Part shown: positions 15,051 through 22,213 of the stretch, one piece after another
Layout: each line of letters starts with the position of its first letter
Position numbering within the stretch: the first letter of the stretch is position 1
Origin: an uncultured Bacteroidales bacterium
Lineage (GTDB): Bacteria > Bacteroidota > Bacteroidia > Bacteroidales > UBA932
Direction of reading: 5' to 3'
Length of the DNA stretch: 23,538 bases
NCBI GenBank assembly: GCA_900544815.1
Contig: UQWT01000031.1
Coordinates: forward strand, 1 to 23,538
The notes under the pieces: model-generated
What the model was told of the DNA's origin: nothing
Seen by the model: the letters and a program-made list of their open reading frames with translations, nothing else
The model's database searches: none
Made by a program: the position numbers and the translations under genes

Positions 15051-16385
15051 ATGAATCGTGATAATATCGACTTCAAAGCAGATAAGATTGGACCTTTGTT
15101 TCGATCACTTTTTATTCCTACTCTCATAGGAATGGTGTTTATGTCGTCGCAGACTGTCATTGACGGTATCTTTGTTGGAAGAGGGGTGGGTGCTGATGGC
15201 ATCGCTGCCGTCAACATCGTGGCACCCTTATGGATGGTTATCACAGGACTTGGATTGATGTTTGGTGTTGGTGCCTCGGTGATAGATGGTATGCACCTTG
15301 CCGAAAATAATGTAAAAGCAGCTCGTATCATTCTTACCCAGTCTTTTGGAGTTGGTTTCCTCATTACCTCACTGCTTTTGTTACTTTGCCTCTGCTTTCC
15401 TACGACTGTTGTCTATGCTCTTGGATGCAGCAAGGCTTTGGAGAGTTATGCCCTCGACTATCTGTTGTGGCTGTTGCCAGGTATGGTATTTCTTTTTTGG
15501 CAATGTGTAGGCATGATGTTGATTCGTTTAGATGGATCGCCACGTTATGCTATGTCTATACAAGTGGCAAGTGCTGTTGTCAATATTGTGCTTGACTGGA
15601 TCTTTATTTTTCCTTTGGAAATGGGTGTGAAGGGCGCCGCTATTGCATCCGCCATTGCCTGTGGAGTTGGGGGACTGATGTCATTAGTGTATTTCATCCT
15701 ATTTTCCTCTTCCCTAAGGTTCTATCGTCTGAAAATGAGCAGCACCTCTTTTTTCCTTACCTTGCGAAACTTGTGGAATATGGCAAGGATAGGTTCGGCT
15801 ACCTTCCTCACGGAGATAGCGATGAGCATTACCATCTTGATAGGCAACTATCAGTTTATGGCACTGTTACATGAGGAGGGTGTAGCTGCATACGCCGTGG
15901 TTTGCTATCTCTTTCCGGTTATCTTTTCTGTGAACAATGCCGTGGCACAAGCGGCTCAACCTATTATCAGCTACAACTACGGAGCCAAACAGAAGGTTCG
16001 TGTGTCGCAAACCTTGCGAGTATCATTACTTACAGCGATAACGTGCGGTTTTTGTGTGATACTTACCTTAATATTGGGTGATGAGTGGATAGTGGAAATG
16101 TTTCTGCGCCCAAATGAGAATGCTTATAAGATAGCAACGGAAGGATTGCCTTGGTTCTCTGCTTGCTCTATATTCTTTGCGATCAATGTGGCATTCGTTG
16201 GGTATTACCAGAGCGTGGCTTGTGCAGGGCGTGCCATGTCCTATACCTTGTTGAGAGGAATTGTATTTCCTGTGATAGCATTTGAGTTGTTGCCAATGGT
16301 AATAGGAACAATAGGGCTTTGGTTGGCTATACCTGTGGCGGAGGCGGCAACGCTTCTTGTTATTGTGCTGAAAAAAACTCTGTAA
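15051..16385 (+). CDS. MATE-family multidrug/toxin efflux transporter (MepA-like)
   Basis: A 444-residue integral membrane protein with about 12 predicted hydrophobic helices in two MatE halves (roughly 15-200 and 235-440). Recognisable segments are the N-terminal IGMVFMSSQTVIDGIFVGRG, the GAAIASAIACGVGGLMSLVY helix, and AVAQAAQPIISYNYGAKQ in the second half, as in the MepA/DinF branch. Such proteins export cationic drugs or metabolites using the sodium or proton gradient. The start is preceded by a Shine-Dalgarno-like AGAGGA (15042-15047), which is unusual for this phylum. Arginine codons are 11 of 15 CGN, whereas in era 9 of 14 are AGA/AGG, so recent acquisition is likely. It stands alone between long intergenic stretches. 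Confidence 0.9.
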   Translation: MNRDNIDFKADKIGPLFRSLFIPTLIGMVFMSSQTVIDGIFVGRGVGADGIAAVNIVAPLWMVITGLGLMFGVGASVIDGMHLAENNVKAARIILTQSFGVGFLITSLLLLLCLCFPTTVVYALGCSKALESYALDYLLWLLPGMVFLFWQCVGMMLIRLDGSPRYAMSIQVASAVVNIVLDWIFIFPLEMGVKGAAIASAIACGVGGLMSLVYFILFSSSLRFYRLKMSSTSFFLTLRNLWNMARIGSATFLTEIAMSITILIGNYQFMALLHEEGVAAYAVVCYLFPVIFSVNNAVAQAAQPIISYNYGAKQKVRVSQTLRVSLLTAITCGFCVILTLILGDEWIVEMFLRPNENAYKIATEGLPWFSACSIFFAINVAFVGYYQSVACAGRAMSYTLLRGIVFPVIAFELLPMVIGTIGLWLAIPVAEAATLLVIVLKKTL

Positions 16386-16431
16386 GGAACTCCTAAAAAA
16401 ACTGCTGTGTCCATATCCACAAATTATATTT

Positions 16432-16464
16432 AATGTTACGCTAATCTCAACATTTAATATTTTT
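16432..16464 (+). terminator. Weak terminator-like hairpin after the MATE gene
   Basis: AATGTT (16432-16437) pairs with AACATT (16449-16454) around an 11-base loop, followed by TAATATTTTT. The stem is only 6 AT-rich pairs. Confidence 0.3.
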
Positions 16465-16476
16465 CTTCCCGACAAA
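16455..16476 (+). repeat. Intergenic motif copy 3 (CTTCCCGACAA)
   Basis: TAATATTT, two bases, then CTTCCCGACAAA, identical to copy 1 except for the two spacer bases. It is the right-hand counterpart of copy 2 around the MATE gene. Confidence 0.55.
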
Positions 16477-16551
16477 GTGTCAAACTTCCGAAATGATCTA
16501 CTATTGGATTATCAGATTAATTTAGTGATTTTGGTGATTTTTGGGGAAAAG

Positions 16552-16581
16552 TTTGTATTTTCAATGTTTTTTGTACTTTCG
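16552..16581 (+). promoter_or_regulatory. Distal rluB promoter candidate
   Basis: TTTG at 16552-16555, an 18-base spacer, then TACTTTCG at 16574-16581 (one mismatch to TAnnTTTG). This matches the two-part Bacteroidota promoter. It would give a leader of about 150 bases. Confidence 0.45.
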
Positions 16582-16708
16582 CGGCAACAGAACCCGTTAC
16601 ATTCTTTGTTGTGTTTTATCTATTGATATTCAATAAATAAAAGATTTGGCTAATACTGTAGACTATTCGGGTTGAAGAGTTTGTATTGGAAAATTTTAAT
16701 TCTATAAC

Positions 16709-16716
16709 TACCTTTG
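16709..16716 (+). promoter_or_regulatory. Proximal rluB promoter -7 box (TACCTTTG)
   Basis: An exact TAnnTTTG followed by C, with TTG at 16687-16689 as a possible -33 element. Transcription would start near 16722, about 15 bases before the ATG at 16737. The upstream TTG-initiated extension of the frame would span this box, which argues for the ATG start. Confidence 0.55.
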
Positions 16717-16736
16717 CAGAGATTTTTAATATTAAA

Positions 16737-17864
16737 ATGAGAGATAATAATTCAAACAGAGGCGGTAATACCGGTGGTAGAGACCGCAGACCCATCTCAG
16801 CCGGGAGAGGCTCAGATGGAAGAACATATCCTTACAGAACGGATTCGGAGGATGGAGTGTACAACAGCAGTAACGGATTAATGGATGACAGACCCTATAA
16901 CAGAGTTGGAAATCCATCGGGCGGCAGAAAAACAGGAGCCGGTTCTAATGATAAAAACAGAGGTAAAAGGCCAAGAATTGGAGCTTCTCAGGGGCAAAGA
17001 AAATTCAATAAAGGGAATAAACAAAAACCTTCTATAAGCAGAAAGAAATCTTATTCCGGTGCGGATTACGAGAATAGAGCTGTTAAAAGGGCGAATGACA
17101 AGTTACATGGCAGCAGAATGGCAGCACATACCCCTATACCTGTAGAGGAGAAGGAGATGAGGCTTAATAGGTTTATTTCCAATTCCGGCATCTGCTCAAG
17201 AAGAGAGGCAGATAACTATATCTCAGCCGGTTTGGTTTCTGTTAACGGTAAGATAATAACCGAGTTGGGAACAAAAGTTCAACCGGGTGACGATGTAAGG
17301 TTTAACGGAGAGAGGCTTAGAGGAGAGGAGAAGATCTATCTTGTAATGAACAAGCCAAAGGATTTTGTAACCACAACATCGGACCCTCACGCAGAGAAGA
17401 CGGTAATGGATCTTGTAAGCGGTAGATGTAGCGGCAGAGTTTATCCTGTAGGCAGATTGGATAAGGCTACAACGGGAGTACTTCTACTTACAAATGACGG
17501 AGAGCTTGCAGAAAAACTTATGCACCCCTCTTTTGAGAAGAAGAAGATATATCAGGTTACATTGGACAAGAAACTTAAGGGTAGCGATTTCAAGCAGATC
17601 CTTGAGGGTATTGAGTTGGAAGATGGCTTTATAAGTGCAGATGATCTGGCATATATAGATGGAGACAAGACGCAGCTCGGTATAGAGATCCACTCAGGCA
17701 AGAACAGGATCATAAGAAGAATATTCGAGCATTTCGGCTACAGGATAAAGAAGTTAGACAGGGTATATTTTGCCGGTCTTACAAAGAAAAATCTAAGGCG
17801 TGGGCAGTGGAGATTCCTTACAGATCAGGAAGTTGCAATGTTAAAGATGGGATCATACGAATAG
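16737..17864 (+). CDS. rluB: Ribosomal large-subunit pseudouridine synthase, RsuA/RluB family
   Basis: A 375-residue enzyme that isomerises a specific uridine in rRNA to pseudouridine. The first 135 residues are a disordered extension rich in Arg, Gly, Asn and Lys, typical of Bacteroidota homologues and probably RNA-binding. Residues about 141-188 form an S4 domain (MRLNRFISNSGICSRREADN). Residues about 200-375 form the catalytic domain, with VGRLDKATTGVLLLTNDGEL carrying the nucleophile Asp at about 242, and GKNRIIRRIFEHFGY. The frame extends upstream to a TTG at 16686, but the ATG at 16737 lies just downstream of a good promoter. The choice of RluB (U2605-type) rather than RsuA/RluE follows family convention and is not proven. 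era follows 14 bases downstream. Confidence 0.88.
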   Translation: MRDNNSNRGGNTGGRDRRPISAGRGSDGRTYPYRTDSEDGVYNSSNGLMDDRPYNRVGNPSGGRKTGAGSNDKNRGKRPRIGASQGQRKFNKGNKQKPSISRKKSYSGADYENRAVKRANDKLHGSRMAAHTPIPVEEKEMRLNRFISNSGICSRREADNYISAGLVSVNGKIITELGTKVQPGDDVRFNGERLRGEEKIYLVMNKPKDFVTTTSDPHAEKTVMDLVSGRCSGRVYPVGRLDKATTGVLLLTNDGELAEKLMHPSFEKKKIYQVTLDKKLKGSDFKQILEGIELEDGFISADDLAYIDGDKTQLGIEIHSGKNRIIRRIFEHFGYRIKKLDRVYFAGLTKKNLRRGQWRFLTDQEVAMLKMGSYE

Positions 17865-17878
17865 AGTGGGAGGCAGCC

Positions 17879-18778
17879 ATGGAAGAGAAGGATATGATTA
17901 ACAGAGCGGGGTTTGTAAATATTATAGGAAACCCCAATGTAGGCAAATCTACCCTTATGAATGCTCTTGTTGGGGAGAAACTTTCTATTGTGACTGCAAA
18001 GGCCCAGACAACACGACACAGAATAATGGGAATAGTGAACGGAGAGGATTACCAAATAGTCTTCTCCGACACTCCCGGTATACTAAAACCTCATTATATG
18101 CTTCAGGAGAGCATGATGGAGTTTGTTGACACTGCAATTGGTGATGCAGATATTATTCTCTATGTTACGGATGTTGTTGAGACAATAGACAAGAATGTTG
18201 AATATATAGAGAAACTGAAGGCAGTGGAGGTTCCGGTTATCATTGCGATAAACAAGATAGACGAAACCAATCAGGAGAAGCTTGGTGCACTGGTTGAAAA
18301 GTGGCATGCCCTTGTTCCGCAAGCTCGCATTCTGCCTATCTCTGCGCTTAACAAGTTTAACGTGCGTGAACTCCTGCAGTTGATTGCCGGATTGTTGCCG
18401 CAGCAGCATGCGTGGTACGACAGGGATGTCTTTACGGATAGAAGTCTCAGATTCTTTGCATCAGAAATAATTAGAGAGAAGATCTTCCTTAATTACAAAA
18501 AGGAGATTCCTTACTGTACTGAGGTTGTTATTGATTCTTTTGAAGAGTGTCCCGACAGATACAACATAGAGGCTGTTATATATGTTGTACGTGAGTCTCA
18601 GAAAGGGATACTTATAGGGCCTAAAGGCTTGGCTCTTAAACATGTGGGCATTGAAGCAAGGAAGGATATGGAGAAGTTCTTTGAGAAGAAGATCTTTTTA
18701 AAGCTGTTTGTAAAGGTAAATTCTGATTGGAGAGAGAATAAACGCGAACTTAAAAAGTTTGGATACATCCAGAGTTAG
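17879..18778 (+). CDS. era: GTPase Era, ribosome small-subunit assembly factor
   Basis: A 299-residue GTPase that binds the 3' end of 16S rRNA during 30S maturation. The G domain shows G1 GNPNVGKST (17-25), G2 around TTRHRIMG, G3 DTPG and G4 NKID, with SAL for G5. The C-terminal KH domain includes VIYVVRESQKGILIGPKGLA, followed by a helix and the final LFVKVNSDWRENKRELKKFG. The frame extends upstream to a GTG inside rluB, but the ATG at 17879 (MEEKDMINRAG) matches the family. It is co-transcribed with rluB and converges on tonB, with an inverted-repeat element in the 156-base gap. Confidence 0.96.
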   Translation: MEEKDMINRAGFVNIIGNPNVGKSTLMNALVGEKLSIVTAKAQTTRHRIMGIVNGEDYQIVFSDTPGILKPHYMLQESMMEFVDTAIGDADIILYVTDVVETIDKNVEYIEKLKAVEVPVIIAINKIDETNQEKLGALVEKWHALVPQARILPISALNKFNVRELLQLIAGLLPQQHAWYDRDVFTDRSLRFFASEIIREKIFLNYKKEIPYCTEVVIDSFEECPDRYNIEAVIYVVRESQKGILIGPKGLALKHVGIEARKDMEKFFEKKIFLKLFVKVNSDWRENKRELKKFGYIQS

Positions 18779-18784
18779 TTTATA

Positions 18785-18936
18785 GGCTTTGGCGTTAGCA
18801 TTTGCGCTGGCCTTAATTTAGTTGATAGTTGAAAGTGTATAGTTTATAGAGCAAATATGAAAATTTAACTTATTTAAAACTACATAACTAATTAACGGAC
18901 TATAAACAATAAACTAAATCAGCTAACGCCAACGCT
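18785..18936. repeat. Palindromic repeat element A, between era and tonB
   Basis: TTGGCGTTAGC (18789-18799) is repeated inverted as GCTAACGCCAA (18922-18932), and the inner arms (TTTAGTTGATAG...; ...AATAAACTAAA) are roughly complementary. Its body (CCTTAATTTAGTTGA, AAGTGTATAGTTTATAG, ACTAATTAAC, ATAAACAATAAACT) is shared with element B at 19909-20080. The right arm overlaps the tonB stop codon (18935-18937). The structure could terminate both converging genes. Confidence 0.65.
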
Positions 18937-19744
18937 ATTGTAGCGTAAAGGTGTAGGTAATGGTGCCCTCCTGGACAGTTTCGGCAGATGAACTTATGTT
19001 GAACTTGGCTTGGAGGGCTGCTTTTTTTGCAGACTCCCACATTGTCTTATCCTGAACCGTTGTCCCGGATGCCCCCGGAATAGCATTTAAAACTGTACCG
19101 TATTGATCAACAAATATCTTTACCACAACCTTTCCACCTTTGTTTATGTTGTATGCAGGGATTGGCAGGGACCCTTGTACATTTCTTCCTTTCAACTTGG
19201 CCAAAGGTTGCCCTTCTGTGTTGCCAACGGCAGTATTTCCTTGGGTATGACCGGCCGCCAAAGCATTCGATATGTTGGCTGAGGTCTGTTCCGCCAACGA
19301 GTCCTTGTTATGCTTTGGTGCAGTAAAGAGTGCTCTTTTATCTATCTCAGGTTTTTTAGGAGGTTCATATTTAGGAATATCCCCATCCGGTCCAAGCTCA
19401 GATGCGGCAGAATTTTTTGGTGTGTTCTCTGCAACTTTTGCCCCTTGGGATCTTTGGACCAATCTAACATCGTTAGATGGACTTGTAATCTCCGATTTCG
19501 GCTCATTGCCTGCTTTTACGCTTATGGGCTTTATGATAGGTTGCGGTAAATTGTCGGGAAGCATCTCTATGACCAACTGCTGATGCTCAACCGGTGGTGC
19601 TGTAATCGATGAGGTAAAGAAGATTAGAAGCAGCAGGGCGTGGACAAGAATAGTTGAGACAATGGCAAATTTTCTGCCTGCCTTCTCATACTTGCGCTGT
19701 TTTCTCTCTCTGCGCCTTTGGTTTATGTTCGTCTCGCTGCTCAT
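18935..19744 (-). CDS. tonB: TonB-family energy transducer
   Basis: A 269-residue inner-membrane protein that passes proton-motive energy from ExbB/ExbD to outer-membrane TonB-dependent transporters. A basic cytoplasmic N-terminus (INQRRRERKQRKYEKAGRK) precedes one TM helix (about 25-47, AIVSTILVHALLLLIFF). A long Pro/Lys/Asn-rich periplasmic spacer (about 48-185) follows. The C-terminal domain (about 185-269) holds NKGGKVVVKIFVDQYGTVLN and ends TITYTFTLQ, with the YP-type motif of classic TonB not obvious. Upstream on the same strand are exbB and exbD, but a 350-base repeat region separates exbD from tonB, so it may have its own promoter or reduced expression. Both flanks carry related repeat elements. 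Confidence 0.85.
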   Translation of the reverse strand: MSSETNINQRRRERKQRKYEKAGRKFAIVSTILVHALLLLIFFTSSITAPPVEHQQLVIEMLPDNLPQPIIKPISVKAGNEPKSEITSPSNDVRLVQRSQGAKVAENTPKNSAASELGPDGDIPKYEPPKKPEIDKRALFTAPKHNKDSLAEQTSANISNALAAGHTQGNTAVGNTEGQPLAKLKGRNVQGSLPIPAYNINKGGKVVVKIFVDQYGTVLNAIPGASGTTVQDKTMWESAKKAALQAKFNISSSAETVQEGTITYTFTLQ

Positions 19745-19767
19745 TCTGCGAAATATCTTATATACAT

Positions 19768-19920
19768 GCTTTGGCGTTAGCTTTGGCTTTGGCCTTAATA
19801 GCTTATAAAAATATGCTTTGGCGTTAGCGTTAGCTTTGGCCTTAATAGCTTATAAAAATATGCTTTGGCGTTAGCTTTGGCTTTGGCCTTAATAGCTTAT
19901 AAAAATATGCTTTGGCCTTA
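19768..19920. repeat. 47-bp tandem repeat built of GCNTTR-like hexamers, upstream of tonB
   Basis: Three full 47-base units (19768-19814, 19815-19861, 19862-19908) and a partial fourth (from 19909). Each unit is five hexamers drawn from GCTTTG, GCGTTA and GCCTTA, followed by 17 bases (ATAGCTTATAAAAATAT). Units 1 and 3 are identical; unit 2 differs by one hexamer (GCGTTA for GCTTTG). There are no unique spacers, so it is not a CRISPR array. Confidence 0.85.
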
Positions 19921-20091
19921 ATTTAGTTGAAAGTGTATGGTTTATAGTGTATAGACAGTTTTTAAGTTAATAGCAGCAAAGATTAAAGTAAAAAACTAAT
20001 ATCTTTAAAACTATAAACTAATTAACTGACTTTTAACTTTAAACTATAAACAATAAACTTAATAGGCTAAAGCTAAAGCTGATAAGCTGAC
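19909..20091. repeat. Repeat element B, between exbD and tonB
   Basis: It begins with GCTTTGGCCTTA and shares CCTTAATTTAGTTGA, AAGTGTATGGTTTATAG, AACTATAAACTAATTAAC and TATAAACAATAAACT with element A on the far side of tonB. The right end (GGCTAAAGCTAAAGC) is an inverted form of the GCTTTR hexamers. It holds no open reading frame of note. Confidence 0.65.
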
Positions 20092-20094
20092 TTA

Positions 20095-20508
20095 TTATTC
20101 CGGTGAGGTAGCCAAAGTAACCTTGTACCTGTTCCTCTTCCCTATATTCATTATATTTACAACCTCCTCAATAGGGACAGACTTGTCTGCATAGATAGAG
20201 AACATAGGATCCTCCTCATTCATAAGCAGACGCTGTACCTCAGACTCCACTGTCTCCAACGGAACAGGGGTGGCCTTTCCGTTAATGTGGTATGTAAATG
20301 TGTTGTTCTCTCTGTGATGCTTTATAGATACGCTTACCTGTGTCTTTGCCGATATCTGGTTAGTGCTCTTTGGAAGCAACAGTTTTAACGCATTAGGGTT
20401 TATTAGCGTGCTCGTAACCAAAAAGAAAATCAGCAACAGGAAAACAATATCTGTCATAGAGGACATGCTGAACGATGGTTCGGCTTTAACTCTCTGTTTT
20501 ATAGCCAT
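20095..20508 (-). CDS. exbD: ExbD/TolR-family biopolymer transport protein
   Basis: A 137-residue inner-membrane partner of ExbB. One TM helix (about 17-38) contains the conserved acidic residue in SSMTDIVFLLLIFFLVTS, which takes part in proton movement. The periplasmic domain runs to residue 137 and includes FTYHINGKATPVPLE and FSIYADKSVPIEEVVNIMNI. Length and layout are standard. It lies 34 bases downstream of exbB on the minus strand. Many Bacteroidota have two exbD copies in a row; only one is here, and the repeat region occupies the space that follows. Confidence 0.93.
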   Translation of the reverse strand: MAIKQRVKAEPSFSMSSMTDIVFLLLIFFLVTSTLINPNALKLLLPKSTNQISAKTQVSVSIKHHRENNTFTYHINGKATPVPLETVESEVQRLLMNEEDPMFSIYADKSVPIEEVVNIMNIGKRNRYKVTLATSPE

Positions 20509-20542
20509 CTTGTATCTCCTTTAATGATTTGTTACAGGTAAA

Positions 20543-21310
20543 CTACTGCTGAACGTGCGGCTGTGGCTGCGGTTTTGCAACCTGTTTCTGTTGCTGAGCC
20601 TGCACCTTTTGTCTGCGGTTTTGCAGCATATCCATAAACTCAACAGTTGTACGCTCCATTGCGTAAACAACATCAGACACCTTGGATGTTAGATAATTGT
20701 ACCCAAAGTATGCAAGAATACCAACAATAAGACCTGCAACTGTTGTTACCATTGCCGTATAGATACCGCCCGAAAGCAGTGTAATGTCTATATTGCTCCC
20801 CGCCTTTGCCATGTTAAAGAAAGCCTCAACCATTCCTATAACCGTACCAAGGAAACCAATCATAGGCGCACCTCCGGCTATTGTGGCAAGCATAGGCAAC
20901 CCCTTCTCTAACTTTGAAACTTCAACATTGGCAGTATTCTCAATAGAGGTTTGAATATCCTGTAGCGGCCTGTTCATCCTCTCTATCCCCTTCTCCACCA
21001 TCCTTGCAATAGGAGTTTCGGTATTTGCACACATCTCAAGAGCAGATTTATACTTGCCGTCACTTATATAATCCTCAATATCCTTCATGAAATCACCCTC
21101 AATCTGCCCCGCTTTCCTTATGTTCCACCACTTCATAAAGAATAGGTAAACGGTTATGATTGATAGAATAAACAGGGGTATCATAAGCCAACCCCCCTTC
21201 ATTGCCATACTTATGAGAGACATTGAGATCTCCTCTGTAGCCTGAGCCGGTATTGCCTCCACGGCCCCTTCGCCGGCAGTCCCGGCCTGTAGAATAAATG
21301 AAAGTAACAT
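20543..21310 (-). CDS. exbB: MotA/TolQ/ExbB proton-channel family protein
   Basis: A 255-residue inner-membrane protein that forms the proton-driven motor with ExbD. The N-terminus (MLLSFILQAG) may be a signal or extra helix. TM1 is about 40-60 (GGWLMIPLFILSIITVYLFF). A cytoplasmic loop includes MVEKGIERMNRP. TM2 (about 137-168) has LATIAGGAPMIGFLGTVIGM, the family signature, and TM3 (about 178-205) has YTAMVTTVAGLIVGILAYFG. The C-terminus is Gln/Pro-rich. It starts 77 bases after the truA stop. A copy of the repeated CTTCCCGACAA motif lies in that gap, 33-43 bases before the ATG. No clear TAnnTTTG was seen there, so it may rely on the truA promoter. Confidence 0.94.
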   Translation of the reverse strand: MLLSFILQAGTAGEGAVEAIPAQATEEISMSLISMAMKGGWLMIPLFILSIITVYLFFMKWWNIRKAGQIEGDFMKDIEDYISDGKYKSALEMCANTETPIARMVEKGIERMNRPLQDIQTSIENTANVEVSKLEKGLPMLATIAGGAPMIGFLGTVIGMVEAFFNMAKAGSNIDITLLSGGIYTAMVTTVAGLIVGILAYFGYNYLTSKVSDVVYAMERTTVEFMDMLQNRRQKVQAQQQKQVAKPQPQPHVQQ

Positions 21311-21339
21311 ATATTTTATATTTTTTTATTTCCAATAAT

Positions 21340-21377
21340 CCGCTTCCCGACAAAAAACTTAAAGCGGCCGACAAAAA
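21340..21377. repeat. Intergenic motif copy 4 (CTTCCCGACAA) with hairpin, upstream of exbB
   Basis: The core is at 21343-21353. CCGCTT (21340-21345) pairs with AAGCGG (21362-21367). CCGACAAAAA occurs twice, at 21347-21356 and 21368-21377, exactly 21 bases apart (two helical turns), which fits a protein-binding site. Confidence 0.5.
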
Positions 21378-21387
21378 TAGCTAAAAA

Positions 21388-22137
21388 TTACACTATTTCT
21401 ATATTGTTGTATTGGATTCTATAGAGAAAAAGTGCATTTCCGGGCACGGAAGCTCCGGCTTTGCATCTGTTTCTGCTCTGTAGCATCTCCTCTATCCATT
21501 GCGGCTCTCTTTTGCCGCTCCCAACCTCCAACAAAGATCCTACCATTGCGCGTACCATGTTCCTTAAAAATCTGTTTGCAGTTACAGTAAAAACATAGTG
21601 ACCCTCCCGCTCTCTCTTCCAATATGCCTCCGTAACATTGCAAACAGAACTTTTGTTTCCACCGTTTACCTTCTCCAAACTGCTGAAATCTCGTTCCCCT
21701 ATGAACATTTGTGCCGCCCTGTTCATCTTTTCAAAATCCAACTCTCTGTACGGCCAATTAAGAGAATATCTATTTGCAAACGGGTCCTTTATCGTATGCA
21801 GGTAGTATTTGTATGTCCTTGCACAGGCATCAAATCTGGCATGTGCGTTGTCGGGAACTAAAAAAACAGAATGAACAACTATCTCCTTTGGTAAAATGGC
21901 ATTTATTTTGTATAAAAGATTGGCCTGGTGCAGAAGTTCCAAAGTGTCAAAGTGTGCTATATAGTTAACTGCATTGACTCCGGTGTCGGTTCTTCCGCAA
22001 CCGGTAATATTGACAGGCTTTTTTAACAGAACGGAAAAGGCATTTTGCAGAACCCCCTGTACACTTATAGCGTTCTCCTGTATCTGCCAGCCGCAAAATG
22101 CGAATCCATCGTAAGAAAGTCTTATAAAATATCTCAT
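21388..22137 (-). CDS. truA: tRNA pseudouridine(38-40) synthase
   Basis: A 249-residue enzyme that converts uridines 38-40 in the tRNA anticodon stem to pseudouridine. The N-terminus (MRYFIRLSYDGFAFCGWQIQ) is typical. The catalytic Asp is about residue 51 in GCGRTDTGVNA. Further conserved parts are RTYKYYLH, FSSLEKVNGGNKSSVCNVTE and RFLRNMVRAMVGSLLEVGSG. Full length. It is the first gene of the minus-strand series truA-exbB-exbD-tonB and diverges from moxR across a 76-base spacer. Confidence 0.96.
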   Translation of the reverse strand: MRYFIRLSYDGFAFCGWQIQENAISVQGVLQNAFSVLLKKPVNITGCGRTDTGVNAVNYIAHFDTLELLHQANLLYKINAILPKEIVVHSVFLVPDNAHARFDACARTYKYYLHTIKDPFANRYSLNWPYRELDFEKMNRAAQMFIGERDFSSLEKVNGGNKSSVCNVTEAYWKREREGHYVFTVTANRFLRNMVRAMVGSLLEVGSGKREPQWIEEMLQSRNRCKAGASVPGNALFLYRIQYNNIEIV

Positions 22138-22144
22138 TATATAT

Positions 22145-22152
22145 TAATTTTG
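22145..22152 (+). promoter_or_regulatory. moxR promoter -7 box (TAATTTTG)
   Basis: An exact TAnnTTTG followed by C. Transcription would begin near 22158, leaving a leader of about 55 bases before the ATG at 22214. It faces the truA box, 7 bases away on the other strand. Confidence 0.55.
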
Positions 22153-22158
22153 CTAATG

Positions 22159-22166
22159 CAAAGTTA
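22159..22166 (-). promoter_or_regulatory. truA promoter -7 box (TAACTTTG)
   Basis: On the minus strand TAACTTTGC matches TAnnTTTG exactly, 21 bases before the truA ATG. With the moxR box it forms a near-palindrome (TTTTGC TAAT GCAAAG), so the two promoters probably cannot be occupied at once. Confidence 0.6.
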
Positions 22167-22213
22167 TGAATAGAAAATGTATGAAAATAAATTATAGATA
22201 AATATTTTATAGT

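Larger units (their letters stand above)
16386..16736. other. Intergenic region between the MATE gene and rluB
   Basis: 351 bases without a gene. It holds a weak terminator-like hairpin, motif copy 3, and two candidate rluB promoters separated by about 130 bases. The stretch between the promoters is bounded by complementary AACCCG (16592-16597) and CGGGTT (about 16668-16673), so the longer leader may fold, but I recognise no known RNA family. Confidence 0.5.

Noticed and set aside
19745..19767. A tonB promoter in TATAAGATATTTCGC
   Set aside because: It does not fit TAnnTTTG at the required positions. I could not support a specific promoter for tonB.
19768..19908. CRISPR-like regular spacing of the 47-bp repeats
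   Set aside because: The units are contiguous with no unique spacers, the sequence is nested hexamers, and no cas genes are present.
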